From: Thiobacillus denitrificans
GTDB taxonomy: Bacteria; Pseudomonadota; Gammaproteobacteria; Burkholderiales; Thiobacillaceae
Assembly (NCBI GenBank): GCA_020723405.1
Contig: DYIY01000012.1
Span: forward strand, 1 to 64,000
Length of the DNA stretch: 64,000 nt
Direction of reading: 5' to 3'
Position 1 is the stretch's first letter. The number at the start of each line of letters is the position of its first letter. The notes beneath the pieces were generated by a model that was not told the origin of the DNA, did not search any database, and was given only the letters and a program-made list of their open reading frames with translations. Positions 53,797 to 62,543 of this stretch are shown in pieces. The translations under genes and the position numbers were made by a program.

Positions 53797-53864
53797 GTTT
53801 TCGCTCATCGGAATCTCACCCCTCCTGGTCTCCGCCCGGTGGCCGTTTGCGCGTCTCGCCCGCC

Positions 53865-54410
53865 TCAGCCCCCCGGGCCGTCGAACCTCAGAACCTGGCA
53901 ATGGTCCACCGGGATGCGCCACATGTGGGCCGGGTCCAGGCCACCCATGCAGCCGGCCACGGCTTGCAGCACTTCGTGATGGGTCACCACCAGGATGGCG
54001 GGCAGGTCCAACTGGCGGACCTCCGCCAGGAAAGCCTGCACCCGCGCCACCATCTCCATGTACGACTCGCCCCCGGGGGCCTTCCAGGAGAAGGGATCGG
54101 GGGCGCTGCCCATGGTGTCCAGGTAACGGGTCACCGGCAAGCCCTCGAAACCACTGTTGCGGTCGTCCAGGCGGGCATCGACCCGTATCTCGGCGCCATG
54201 GCGGGCGTTGACGATTTGCGCGGTCTCCCGGGCCCGGAGCAGGCGCGAGACGTAAACCCGCCGGATGGGCAAGGAATGCAAGCGATCGGCGGCGGCCTCT
54301 GCCTGGCGGCGCCCGGTGGACGTCAGCCCCACCGGCACGGCGGGGTCCGCATTGCACAACCCCTTCAGGTTGTACTCGGATTCGCCGTGGCGCAGGAAGA
54401 GCAGTTTCAC
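53865..54410 (-). CDS. Histidine-phosphatase-family protein
   Basis: 181 residues from GTG 54410 (GTGA overlap with the fhcC stop at 54407, so coupling decides this start). RHG motif LFLRHGESEYN, with histidine at residue 8, and the second histidine near HHEVLQAVAG. Phosphoglycerate-mutase-like, broad phosphatase activity on small phosphoesters. Being the last gene of fhcBADC, it may act in H4MPT or methanofuran cofactor assembly, for example on a phosphorylated precursor; this is inference. Confidence 0.8.
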   Translation of the reverse strand: MKLLFLRHGESEYNLKGLCNADPAVPVGLTSTGRRQAEAAADRLHSLPIRRVYVSRLLRARETAQIVNARHGAEIRVDARLDDRNSGFEGLPVTRYLDTMGSAPDPFSWKAPGGESYMEMVARVQAFLAEVRQLDLPAILVVTHHEVLQAVAGCMGGLDPAHMWRIPVDHCQVLRFDGPGG

Positions 54411-55207
54411 GCCGGCACCAGGACCTCGCCCTTGCCGCCAAAGGCCAGATCCCCCACATAGCGGCGGACCCGGGTGCCGGTGGGCAGGACGCTGGGCAGG
54501 ATCCCTTCGGCGTGGCGGCCCAGCAGGCCCAGGTAGGTCAGCTCGACCGGGCCCGCGTCGTTGAAGGTGGCTGGCAGATGGAGCGGCGGCCGGCCCAGCA
54601 CCAGGGTGCCCCGGCGCAGGCCGAAGCCGGCCAGGGCGCCACACCCGCCGGCAACCACCAGGGTGCCGGCCAACAGGCGGCTGCCACAGTATTCGCCGGC
54701 CTGGCCCCGGATCAGGATGAGGCCCCGGCGCATGCGATCCCCGGCCCGGGCGCCGACGCTGCCGGCCACCGCCACCACGCCGCCGGCCATGCCGGTCCGC
54801 TCACCGATGGGTGCCGCCCCCAGCCAATCGCCCACGTTGCCGGCGACATGGATCGTCCCGCCGCGCATGGCGCTGGCCAGAAAGTCCCCCGCGTCCCCGC
54901 CCAGCAGCAGTTGGCCGCCGCTCATGGCCCGCCCGGCGCCATCGCCGGCAGGGCCTTCGACGATCAAGCGGCCCCTGCCCAGCCCGGCACCCAGGTTGTC
55001 CAGGCAGGCCCGGTCACACTGGATGAGCAGCGTATCCGGGTCGCCGCCTTCCACCTCGAACAGTTCCCCCAGGGCCACCCGGCGCCCGTCATGCTCCAGG
55101 GACAGGGTGGAGATGGCCGCCGGGGCGAGCCCGGCCAGGGTGTCCGGCAGGATGCCGGCCAGATCCACCCGGCCGGGAACGCCCTCACGCAAAGTCAGGG
55201 TGGTCAT
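54407..55207 (-). CDS. fhcC: Formyltransferase/hydrolase complex subunit C
   Basis: 266 residues. The repeated G-G-x-L-x-V/I-x-G motifs (GGQLLLGGDAGDFLASAM, GGTIHVAGNVGDWLGAA, GTLVVAGGCGALAGFG) form the right-handed beta-helix of FwdC/GltB-alpha-like proteins. It is a scaffold of the Fhc complex that converts formyl-H4MPT to formate via formyl-methanofuran. Start overlaps fhcD by 4 nt. Confidence 0.93.
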   Translation of the reverse strand: MTTLTLREGVPGRVDLAGILPDTLAGLAPAAISTLSLEHDGRRVALGELFEVEGGDPDTLLIQCDRACLDNLGAGLGRGRLIVEGPAGDGAGRAMSGGQLLLGGDAGDFLASAMRGGTIHVAGNVGDWLGAAPIGERTGMAGGVVAVAGSVGARAGDRMRRGLILIRGQAGEYCGSRLLAGTLVVAGGCGALAGFGLRRGTLVLGRPPLHLPATFNDAGPVELTYLGLLGRHAEGILPSVLPTGTRVRRYVGDLAFGGKGEVLVPA

Positions 55208-56100
55208 GCCAATAACTCCCGCAAGCGGTAGTGGAACTGCCCCAGCTTGCCGCCGTAGTTGCCCGCCGACAGGCGCACGATGCCGCCCGCCGCGCCCACG
55301 GCGCAGACCGCGTGCAGACCCGCCAGCATCGCCGCCTTCATGCTTGCGTCATCCAGCGCGTCGATGACGATCTCCAGCACCGCCTCCACCTCAGGGCCCA
55401 GCTCGCTGTTGGACACGCCGCGCAGGGTGGGACAGAAGGCGTCGTTGGTGGAGGCGGGCAGCGTCTTGTACCTGGACCCCACCTTGGAGCCGGAACGCAC
55501 CACGCCGCCGGGGAAAGGGGTGATGGCCCCGGGCACCCGGGCGACGGCCGCCACCGCCGCCTCGCAGGCCGCCAGGGCCTGGCCCCGGGAGCGGGCCAGC
55601 ACCAGGAAGTTGCCGCCGCCGATGGCGCGCAGCAGGCCGCTGCTTTCCTCCGCCAGGAACTCCCCGTCCATGACCGGAATGCGCCAGTAGCGCCGGCCGG
55701 CCAGCACCTTGGACATCTGCCAGCCGTCGCCGAAGTAACGCAGGTTCTTGCCCAGGGGTAAGCGCTCCTCCCCGTCACTGCCGGCGAACACGGCGGTACC
55801 GGGGCAGGTGAGCACGCATTGGCCGACCCGGCGTTCGAGCTGTTTGGCCAGTTCCTTGGTGGACACGGCGAACAGCAGGCCCGCCACACCGGGGCGGCCG
55901 TCGGGGGTCTCCTCGGTGGCCAGCTCCCGTTCGATGCCCGCCTCGCAGCCGCAGGCGATGACCGAGGTGGCGAAGCCGAAGGCGGCGGTGGCGGCGTGCC
56001 TGGCCCAGGTCATCGAGTCGGCCGTGATGAGGATGCGGGTGGCCTTCATGCCGAAGGCCTCGGCATAGGTGTCGTCGATGGCGACGCCGTTGAGGATCAT
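55204..56100 (-). CDS. fhcD: Formylmethanofuran:H4MPT formyltransferase
   Basis: 298 residues, the Ftr family length. Signature segments include LNGVAIDDTYAEAFGMKATR at the start, TADSMTWARHAATAAFGFAT and SGSKVGSRYKTLPASTNDAF. It moves the formyl group between H4MPT and methanofuran. It lies 181 nt after fhcA, unusually far for this operon, because a repeat element is inserted between. Confidence 0.95.
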   Translation of the reverse strand: MILNGVAIDDTYAEAFGMKATRILITADSMTWARHAATAAFGFATSVIACGCEAGIERELATEETPDGRPGVAGLLFAVSTKELAKQLERRVGQCVLTCPGTAVFAGSDGEERLPLGKNLRYFGDGWQMSKVLAGRRYWRIPVMDGEFLAEESSGLLRAIGGGNFLVLARSRGQALAACEAAVAAVARVPGAITPFPGGVVRSGSKVGSRYKTLPASTNDAFCPTLRGVSNSELGPEVEAVLEIVIDALDDASMKAAMLAGLHAVCAVGAAGGIVRLSAGNYGGKLGQFHYRLRELLA

Positions 56101-56201
56101 GATGCGGCAGCTCCGAAGAGGGTCCAGGCGGTGGATTCAAAGGCAGCGGGAACGCCCCCAGCCCCCCTATTCCAAAGGCGGGAGCAGGCGCGGTGGTCTG
56201 C

Positions 56202-56250
56202 ATGGGGGCTCCCCCCTTTGCACAAAGGGGGGTTCAACCCCGGCCCCCAT
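56202..56250. repeat. Palindromic repeat element inside the fhc operon
   Basis: Core CCCCCCTTT (56211-56219), GCAC loop, AAAGGGGGG (56224-56232), with outer ATGGGGGC (56202-56209) and GCCCCCAT (56243-56250) arms. It resembles REP-type elements common in betaproteobacterial intergenic regions. It lies in the 180-nt gap between fhcA and fhcD. Confidence 0.6.
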
Positions 56251-56281
56251 AGCGCCAGGCCCTGCATACCCCAGCCCGCCA

Positions 56282-57958
56282 TCACGCCTGCCTCCCGCAC
56301 TTGTGGGGGATCAGCTTGCTCGCCCCACAGGCGCAGATCTCGTCGTCGCCGATCTTCATGTGTTCCATTTTCACCGTCATGTAGCGGTCGAAATACTCCC
56401 TGAGGGGTTGCTCGATGGCTTTGTCGTATTCGGGTTTCAATGCGTGCAGGGCGCCGTTCACCACCTTCACCACCCGGCCGTCGCGCACGATGAGTTCACC
56501 GTCCTTGAACACGTATTCCGGCTTGGCGAACATGGCCTCCCGGTCCGCCTCATCCCGGTAGACCACCACGTCGGCCCAGGCTCCCGGACCCAGATGGCCC
56601 CGGTCCGCCAGACCCAGGGAGCGGGCCGGACCGGCCCGGGTCATGATGGCGATCTCGTACAGGCTGTATTCCCGGGCCAGGCTGCGCAACTGACTGTGGG
56701 CCGCCGCCTCGGCATGAATCTCGTCCAGCTTGCCGTTGCGGAAGTCCCGGTCCATGAGCAGGCGGATCAGGTGGGGATAGCTGGTGAAGGGGGCGCCGTT
56801 GGGATGGTCGGTGGTGAGGAAGAGGCGCCAGGGATCGGAGACGCGCAGGAACAGTTCCAGGCCGATGGCCCATTGCAGGGCGTTGACGAAGTTCTTGTCC
56901 CGGTAGCGGAACGGCACCACGCCGCAGCCGGCGTCGCACTCGATGTCCATCACCACCCACTTGTCCGGACTGGCATGGCGGTGGTTGCGGTGCTGGCCCA
57001 TGGTATCGCCGGAGGCGGTGACGGTCTGGCCGAACAGGATCTGCCCCACGTCGGCCGACACGTTCGCCATGCGGTTGATGGCAGCGGCGATGCGCTCCGC
57101 TTCGGAAGAGAACCTGCGCGCCCCTTCCGTGCCGTAGCTGTGGAACTGGATGTGGGTCAGATGGATGGGCAGACCCTCGGCGGCAGCCATGGTGGCCAGG
57201 GTGGTGTCGGCGTTGCCGGGGATGCCCAGGTTGCTGGCGTGCACGTGCAGGGGATGGGCCACCCCCAGGTCGTGCACGGCCCGGGCCAGGGCCTGGATGA
57301 CCTGGCGGGGGGTGACGCCGTAATGGGGATGGGCCTCGTCCAGGTCCAGGTTGCGGGCGTTGAACTTGAAGGCGGAAATACCGCCCGGATTCACCACCTT
57401 GATGGCCATGGCCTGGGTGGCGTCCAGGGTCCAGCCCACGTAATCGTTGATGAGGCGCTGGTCGGCGCCGGAGGAGAGCAGGCGCAGGAAGAAATCGTCG
57501 TTGCCCAGCATGGCATAGGCACCCTTGTCCACCATGGGAATGTCGCCCATCTCCAGGTGGGCATGGCGGGCATTGGCGGGCAGCATGGCCGGCTCGAAAC
57601 AGGCCGTGTAGCCCATCTCGGCATACCGGTAGCCGGTGGTCCAGGTGGCCGGCGCCGCATGGCCGCAGCCCCCGTGCAGATGGCCGCCCCCGTGCAGATC
57701 CCGGGCCGGCACCGGGTCGCCCCGGTGGTCCTCGGGCAACAGCATGCGGGCGATGTTCATCTTGCCGCCGCCGATGTGGGTATGCAGGTCGATGGCGCCG
57801 GCCATCACCACCCGGCCGGTGACATCGATTTCCCCATCGATCACCCCGTCGGGCCCGGGCGGGGCGACGATGCGTCCCCCCTCCAGATAAAGATCGCCAA
57901 CCTGGCCGTCGATAGCCCGGGCAGGGTCATAGAGGCGTCCGCCCTTAAGCCGCAGCAT
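56282..57958 (-). CDS. fhcA: Formylmethanofuran hydrolase subunit A
   Basis: 558 residues from ATG 57958. Amidohydrolase fold with the metal-binding HTHIGGGKMNIARM near residues 53-67, later histidines (VHASNLGIPGNADTTLA; LTHIQFHSYG) and D-G-P/H-x-D segments (LTTDHPNGAPFTSY). It hydrolyses formyl-methanofuran to formate; in methylotrophs the reaction needs no molybdenum. The start overlaps fhcB by 14 nt. The C-terminal CACGASKLIPHKC is a short Cys-containing tail. Confidence 0.95.
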   Translation of the reverse strand: MLRLKGGRLYDPARAIDGQVGDLYLEGGRIVAPPGPDGVIDGEIDVTGRVVMAGAIDLHTHIGGGKMNIARMLLPEDHRGDPVPARDLHGGGHLHGGCGHAAPATWTTGYRYAEMGYTACFEPAMLPANARHAHLEMGDIPMVDKGAYAMLGNDDFFLRLLSSGADQRLINDYVGWTLDATQAMAIKVVNPGGISAFKFNARNLDLDEAHPHYGVTPRQVIQALARAVHDLGVAHPLHVHASNLGIPGNADTTLATMAAAEGLPIHLTHIQFHSYGTEGARRFSSEAERIAAAINRMANVSADVGQILFGQTVTASGDTMGQHRNHRHASPDKWVVMDIECDAGCGVVPFRYRDKNFVNALQWAIGLELFLRVSDPWRLFLTTDHPNGAPFTSYPHLIRLLMDRDFRNGKLDEIHAEAAAHSQLRSLAREYSLYEIAIMTRAGPARSLGLADRGHLGPGAWADVVVYRDEADREAMFAKPEYVFKDGELIVRDGRVVKVVNGALHALKPEYDKAIEQPLREYFDRYMTVKMEHMKIGDDEICACGASKLIPHKCGRQA

Positions 57959-59201
57959 GATCCAGCGCCTCTGTGATGGTTGTGAGGATGGGGGCCACGC
58001 CGGGCAGATCGCAGGCCAGCGGCGCGGCCAGGGGGAGGGCGACGATGCCGTCCATGCGGTGCAGATACCCTGCCCTCTGCACGCCGGGCACGGCCACGGG
58101 AATGAACACCTCCGGCGCCGTCGCCAATTCCATGTCGGCCCGGCCCAGCACGATGACGGGACAATCCGCCGCCGGGGGCAGGCGGGCCGGATCGAGGGCG
58201 GAAATCCACAGCAGGGCATCCACCTCGCCCCGGGCCAGCAGGCGTTCAGCGGCGAAGCCGATGGGATCGTAGCGGGGGCCGCTGGCGGTGAGGGCGGTGC
58301 GCAGGGGATAACCGGTCTGCCAGGCGCAGACCTGGGCGGCGGAGGTGCCGCCATCGTTGCCGCCCAGGGGCAGACCGGCCCAGCGGGTGTCCCGGTTCAG
58401 ATCCTTCAGCAGATCCACCAGGGCCGCCACGGTCAGATCCGCCTGGGGAAAATCCAGCTCCGCCGCATTCCACACCAGCACCCCGTAACGGGCTCCGCGC
58501 AAGGCATCGAGCAAGGCCTCGATGCGCTCACCCGGCACGCCCGCCACAGGGTCACGGTCCGCCCGCCTGCCGGCCAGGCGGGCGCGCAGGACCCCGGCCA
58601 GTTCGGCGAGCCCTTCCCGGGGACAGGGGATGACCAGGTCCCCGCCTAGCTCCTCCGGCAAGGCTTCCGACGGGGGGAGCAGGGCCAGGATGCGCCGCCG
58701 GGCGGGACCGAATTGGGACGCACCGGTCAACAGGCGTTCGCGGAAACGGGGAAAGGCACTGGCGTCGGTGCCGGCAAACAGGATCACGTCGGCCCGGTTG
58801 CGCACTTCCGACAGGGTGGTGGTCATCCAGCCACCGTCCTGAAAAGCCAGGGTGTTGCGAAACTGGGCGGCGCCGTGCATGTGCTCCAGCACGCCCGCCA
58901 CCCGTTCCGCCAGGGCGATGGCGGCCCGCTGGCCAGCCACGTCGCAGCCCAGGCCACCGATCAGCGGCCGGCGGGCGGCGGCCAGCAGGCCGGCAGCGGC
59001 GGCGATGGCCACCTCCGGCGCAACGGCCAGACCCCGGACCCGGGCCTGGCCCTGGCCGGGGACATCGAACAGCCCCGCGGCACGGGCACACCCGGCGGAC
59101 GTGATCCGGGCGTGGCCGGCGACGACAGCCACCTCCAGATCATCACAGAGCAGACCACAGAAAGGACAGGGAATGGGGGACACGGAAAGGGAAGGGTTCA
59201 T
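57945..59201 (-). CDS. fhcB: Formylmethanofuran complex subunit B
   Basis: 418 residues if translation begins at ATG 59201 (other in-frame ATGs lie at 59219 and 59213). The start shows CPFCGLLCDD, a cysteine motif inherited from FwdB, where it held a [4Fe-4S]; in methylotrophs the subunit is a remnant without molybdopterin. Segments GGLGCDVAGQ and GTDASAFPRFR resemble FwdB. The ATG overlaps the stop of an upstream mini-ORF (ATGA), so its translation may be coupled to it. First gene of fhcBADC. Confidence 0.93.
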   Translation of the reverse strand: MNPSLSVSPIPCPFCGLLCDDLEVAVVAGHARITSAGCARAAGLFDVPGQGQARVRGLAVAPEVAIAAAAGLLAAARRPLIGGLGCDVAGQRAAIALAERVAGVLEHMHGAAQFRNTLAFQDGGWMTTTLSEVRNRADVILFAGTDASAFPRFRERLLTGASQFGPARRRILALLPPSEALPEELGGDLVIPCPREGLAELAGVLRARLAGRRADRDPVAGVPGERIEALLDALRGARYGVLVWNAAELDFPQADLTVAALVDLLKDLNRDTRWAGLPLGGNDGGTSAAQVCAWQTGYPLRTALTASGPRYDPIGFAAERLLARGEVDALLWISALDPARLPPAADCPVIVLGRADMELATAPEVFIPVAVPGVQRAGYLHRMDGIVALPLAAPLACDLPGVAPILTTITEALDHAAA

Positions 59202-59230
59202 GGCAAGAGGCATCCACATGCAGGGATCAT
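59198..59230 (-). CDS. Possible leader mini-cistron MIPACGCLLP before fhcB
   Basis: AAGGAGAGG, seven nt before ATG 59230, is the only good ribosome site upstream of fhcB, yet that ATG is out of the fhcB frame. It encodes ten residues, two of them cysteines, and its stop overlaps the fhcB ATG in ATGA. This is the layout of a translationally coupled leader. It could also be coincidence. Confidence 0.35.
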   Translation of the reverse strand: MIPACGCLLP

Positions 59231-59455
59231 GCCACCTCTCCTTGCAGCACAGACCAGCCCTGCCGGGCAGCGGCCCCGGCCCGGGCCCACCTGGCCCGGA
59301 GCCTGCGCCAGGGCCCCATTCCACTGTCACGGCCCTGGCACAAGCCCCGTGACACAGTGTCACGGACGGCCTCGCCACGCCAGGCTAGTCGCTTGATTGG
59401 CAAGGAGATTCGTCCATGGCATGGGGCTTGCTAATGGTCCGGCTCAAGCCCAACG
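59231..59455. promoter_or_regulatory. Divergent control region of the two H4MPT gene sets
   Basis: Between fhcB (minus) and the RFAP-synthase-like gene (plus). It contains the palindrome at 59347-59365 and a half-site TGTCACGG at 59325-59332. No -10/-35 pair matches the consensus well on either strand. Confidence 0.5.
59347..59365. promoter_or_regulatory. Perfect palindromic operator candidate
   Basis: CCGTGACACAGTGTCACGG is a 9+1+9 perfect inverted repeat, with an isolated TGTCACGG half-site 15 nt upstream of it. Its size and symmetry suit a dimeric repressor or activator controlling both divergent H4MPT operons. Confidence 0.55.
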
Positions 59456-60463
59456 ATGCCTACAACAACCATGCCACTGGCCCTCTCCCAAAGCGTCACC
59501 GTCCATGCACCGGCACGGCTGCACATGGGGTTTCTCGACCTCAACGGCAGCCTGGGCCGGCGCTTTGGCAGCCTGGGCCTGGCCCTGGACGAGCTGGCGG
59601 TGCGGGTCACCGCCCACCCGGGCAGCGGGGTCACCGCCCAGGGCCCCCAGGCCGGCCGGGCCGCCGACTTCTGCCGCCGGACCCTGACCGCCCTGGGCCT
59701 GGAAGCGGGCGCCCATATCCAAGTGGAGACGGCCATTCCCGATCATGCCGGCCTGGGCTCCGGCACCCAGCTCGCCCTGGCCGTGGGCACCGCCGTATCC
59801 CGCCTGCACGGCATCGACTGGCCGGCCCGGGACATCGCCCGGACCCTGGGCCGGGGCGGCCGGTCCGGCATCGGCCTGGGCCTGTTCGGCCAGGGCGGCT
59901 TCCTGGTGGATGGCGGCCGGCGCGCCGACCAGGACGAGCCCCCCACCGCCATTGCCCGCCTGGAATACCCTGCCGCCTGGCGCCTGATCCTGGTATTCGA
60001 CCCCGCCTTCCAGGGCCTCCACGGCGAGGGGGAGAAACAGGCTTTCGCCGCCCTGCCGAAATTCTCCGAGGAAAGTGCCGGCCGGCTCTGCCGGCTGGCC
60101 CTCATGGGCGCCCTGCCCGCCCTGGTGGAACGGGACATCCGCGCCTTCGGCACCGCCGTCAGCAACATCCAGGCCCTGGTGGGCGACCACTTCGCCCCCG
60201 CCCAGGGCGGCCGCTATGCCAGCCCCCGGGTCGGCCGCGCCCTGGCCTGGCTGCACGGGCGGGGGGCTGCCGGCATCGGCCAGAGTTCCTGGGGTCCCAC
60301 CGGCTTCGCCCTGGTGGATTCACAGGTCGCAGCCCACGGCCTGGCCCGGGCCGCCCGCCTGGAACTGGCCGGCGAAGGGCTGCAATTCATGGTCTGCACC
60401 GCCCGCAACCGGGGCGCCGACATCCACGTCGCGCGGCACCCGGCCCGGGCCCTGGCGGTGTGA
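59456..60463 (+). CDS. RFAP-synthase-like protein (methanopterin biosynthesis)
   Basis: 335 residues from ATG 59456 (in-frame TAA at 59432 bars anything earlier; ATG 59471 is an alternative). GHMP-type phosphate-binding loop AIPDHAGLGSGTQLALAVG near residue 97 and the RSGIGLGLFGQGGFLVDGG segment identify beta-ribofuranosylaminobenzene 5'-phosphate synthase, which joins PRPP and p-aminobenzoate-type substrate in the first committed step toward methanopterin. An AAGGAG site at 59402 faces out-of-frame ATGs, so the true translation start is uncertain. Confidence 0.88.
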   Translation: MPTTTMPLALSQSVTVHAPARLHMGFLDLNGSLGRRFGSLGLALDELAVRVTAHPGSGVTAQGPQAGRAADFCRRTLTALGLEAGAHIQVETAIPDHAGLGSGTQLALAVGTAVSRLHGIDWPARDIARTLGRGGRSGIGLGLFGQGGFLVDGGRRADQDEPPTAIARLEYPAAWRLILVFDPAFQGLHGEGEKQAFAALPKFSEESAGRLCRLALMGALPALVERDIRAFGTAVSNIQALVGDHFAPAQGGRYASPRVGRALAWLHGRGAAGIGQSSWGPTGFALVDSQVAAHGLARAARLELAGEGLQFMVCTARNRGADIHVARHPARALAV

Positions 60464-60487
60464 CCCCCGAGACATCACGGACCCCCC

Positions 60488-61390
60488 ATGGAAAAACCCT
60501 ATCTGCTGCACTTCGCCACCCCCGCCGCCCGGGTCAGCCCCTTCGACGTGAACATGGCCTACGACGCCGGCTGGAACGCGGTGATCCCCTATGCCGGCGT
60601 GACCCTGGAGGACATGGCCGGCTTCACCCAGGACGCCATCTTCTCCCGGGGTCCCAAGGGTGCCAGACGCACCGGCATCTTCATCGGCGGCCGTGACGCC
60701 CTGCTCGCCCTGGACATGCTGGAAGCAGCCAGCCAGGCCATGGTGCCGCCTTTCCAGGTCTCGGTCTGCGCCGACCCCAGCGGCGCCTTCACCACGGCGG
60801 CAGCCCTGGTGGCCAAGGTGGAACAGGTCCTGGCCCGGGTCCACGGCCAGACCCTGGAAGGACGCACGCTGACCCTGTTCGGCGGCACCGGCCCGGTGGG
60901 CATGATGGCGGCGCTGCTGGCCGCCCGGGCCGGCGCCCGGGTGACCCTGCCCGGCCACGATGGCCTGGAGCGCGCCCAACAGGCCGTGGATGCCCTGAAC
61001 GCCCGCTTCGGGCTGGATCTGCTGCCGGCCGACGCCAGCAGCACGGCCAGACGCCAGGCCCTGGTGGCGGACAGCGAGGTGCTGCTGGCCACCGCCAAGG
61101 CCGGGGTGCGGGTGGTGGACGCCGCCGACCTGGCCCAGGCCACCCGCCTCAAGGTGGCCGCGGACCTGAACGCCGTACCCCCCTCCGGGGTGGAAGGCCT
61201 GGCCCCCCTGGACGACGGCGCCCCCCTGGCCGCCGCCTCGGGCCAGGCCGTGGGGGTGGGCCCCCTGGCGGTGGGCAACCTGAAATACCGGGTCCAGCAG
61301 GACCTGCTGCGCGCCATGATCGAGGCCGACAGCCCCCTGCTCCTGGGTTTCGCCGAATGTTTCGCCCAGGCCCGCCGTCATGTCGCCTGA
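60488..61390 (+). CDS. mtdB: Methylene-H4MPT dehydrogenase
   Basis: 300 residues. The Rossmann-type motif LFGGTGPVGMMAALLAARAGA near residue 130 binds NAD(P). It resembles MtdB, which oxidises methylene-H4MPT to methenyl-H4MPT in methylotrophs and many other proteobacteria. Begins 24 nt after the RFAP-synthase-like gene; its end overlaps the following ATP-grasp gene by 11 nt. Confidence 0.95.
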   Translation: MEKPYLLHFATPAARVSPFDVNMAYDAGWNAVIPYAGVTLEDMAGFTQDAIFSRGPKGARRTGIFIGGRDALLALDMLEAASQAMVPPFQVSVCADPSGAFTTAAALVAKVEQVLARVHGQTLEGRTLTLFGGTGPVGMMAALLAARAGARVTLPGHDGLERAQQAVDALNARFGLDLLPADASSTARRQALVADSEVLLATAKAGVRVVDAADLAQATRLKVAADLNAVPPSGVEGLAPLDDGAPLAAASGQAVGVGPLAVGNLKYRVQQDLLRAMIEADSPLLLGFAECFAQARRHVA

Positions 61391-62543
61391 CGCCTTCCTG
61401 GTGGCCTCCCTGTCGGCCCGGGGCCTGGCCCGGGCGGCAACCCGGGCCGGCCGCCAGGTGGTAGGCCTGGACGCCTATGCCGACCAGGACAGCCGGGCCC
61501 TGGCCAGCCACTGGGGCCGGGTCCCCCTGGCCAGTCCCTGGCGCTTCGACCCCGGGGCCCTGGAACAGGCGGCCCGGACCCTGTGTCCGCCCGAGCGCTG
61601 TCTGGGCCTGGTGTATGGTTCCGGCTTCGAGGCGGACCCGGCCGCTCTGGCCCGCCTGGCCCGGGGCCGGGCCCTGTGGGGCAACGACCCCGGGGTGCTG
61701 CTGCACTGTGCCGATCCCGGCCGCTTCTTCCCCCTGCTGGACGAACTGGGCATCCCCCACCCCCCGACCCGCCTCACCCCGCCGTCCAGGCGCAGCGGTT
61801 GGCTGGCCAAGCGGGCGGGAGCCTGCGGCGGCCTGCACGTATCCCGGGCGACGGATGTGCCGGCAGCCGAAGCGGCCGCCGCCCCTCATTATTACCAACG
61901 CCAGGTCCCCGGCCCGGTCTGTTCCCTGCTGTTCCTGGCCGATGGCCGGGACGTGCTGCCCATCGGCTTCAACCAGGCCCTGCCAGCACCCCCCGAGGCC
62001 CCCTCCCCCTGGGCCTATGCCGGGGCCGTACGCCTGGCCGGCTGCCCTGCCGGACGGGGCGAGGCGGTCGCCGCCGCCGCCCGGGCCCTGACCCGGGCCC
62101 TGGGCCTGCGGGGCCTGAACGGCCTGGATTTCATCCCCGGCCAGCGGGGCTGGAAGCTCCTGGAACTCAATCCCCGGCCCACGGCCAGCGTGGAGCTGTG
62201 GGACGTGGCCCCCATGCCCCCCCTGTTCGACCTGCACCTGGAAGCCTGCCGGGGCCGGCTGCCCGGCCACCTGGAACGGCCCGCCGGCGGCCTGGCCAGC
62301 GCCGTGGCCTATGCCGGCGACGGGCTGCGCATCCCCGGAGATTTCCGTTGGCCCGGCTGGTGTGCCGACCAGACCATCCCCGGCTCCCGGGTTTCCGCCG
62401 GGACCCCCCTCTGCACCGTGCTGGCCCAGGGCAATGACAGCCAGGCGGCCGCCTGCCGGGCGGTGGATCTGCGCCGGGACATCCTGCACCGGCTGCGGCC
62501 CCATCCCCACCCGGCAAGCGCCCCCAGGGAGGCCACCCCATGA
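61380..62543 (+). CDS. ATP-grasp protein of the H4MPT cluster
   Basis: 387 residues. ATP-grasp features: N-terminal Rossmann-like start (FLVASLSARGLARAATRAG), a lysine in the GWLAKRAGACGG loop as phosphate-binding segment, and GLDFIPGQRGWKLLELNPRP with metal-binding E-x-N. It probably ligates a carboxylate to an amine or amino acid in cofactor synthesis, as ATP-grasp genes of methylotroph H4MPT clusters are thought to do. Overlaps mtdB by 11 nt and mch by 4 nt. Confidence 0.8.
   Translation: MSPDAFLVASLSARGLARAATRAGRQVVGLDAYADQDSRALASHWGRVPLASPWRFDPGALEQAARTLCPPERCLGLVYGSGFEADPAALARLARGRALWGNDPGVLLHCADPGRFFPLLDELGIPHPPTRLTPPSRRSGWLAKRAGACGGLHVSRATDVPAAEAAAAPHYYQRQVPGPVCSLLFLADGRDVLPIGFNQALPAPPEAPSPWAYAGAVRLAGCPAGRGEAVAAAARALTRALGLRGLNGLDFIPGQRGWKLLELNPRPTASVELWDVAPMPPLFDLHLEACRGRLPGHLERPAGGLASAVAYAGDGLRIPGDFRWPGWCADQTIPGSRVSAGTPLCTVLAQGNDSQAAACRAVDLRRDILHRLRPHPHPASAPREATP

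Noticed and set aside
59416-60696. Plus-strand frame starting at 59416 behind AAGGAG
   Set aside because: Product is a proline/arginine-rich shadow without motifs, and it overlaps the RFAP-synthase-like gene in another frame.
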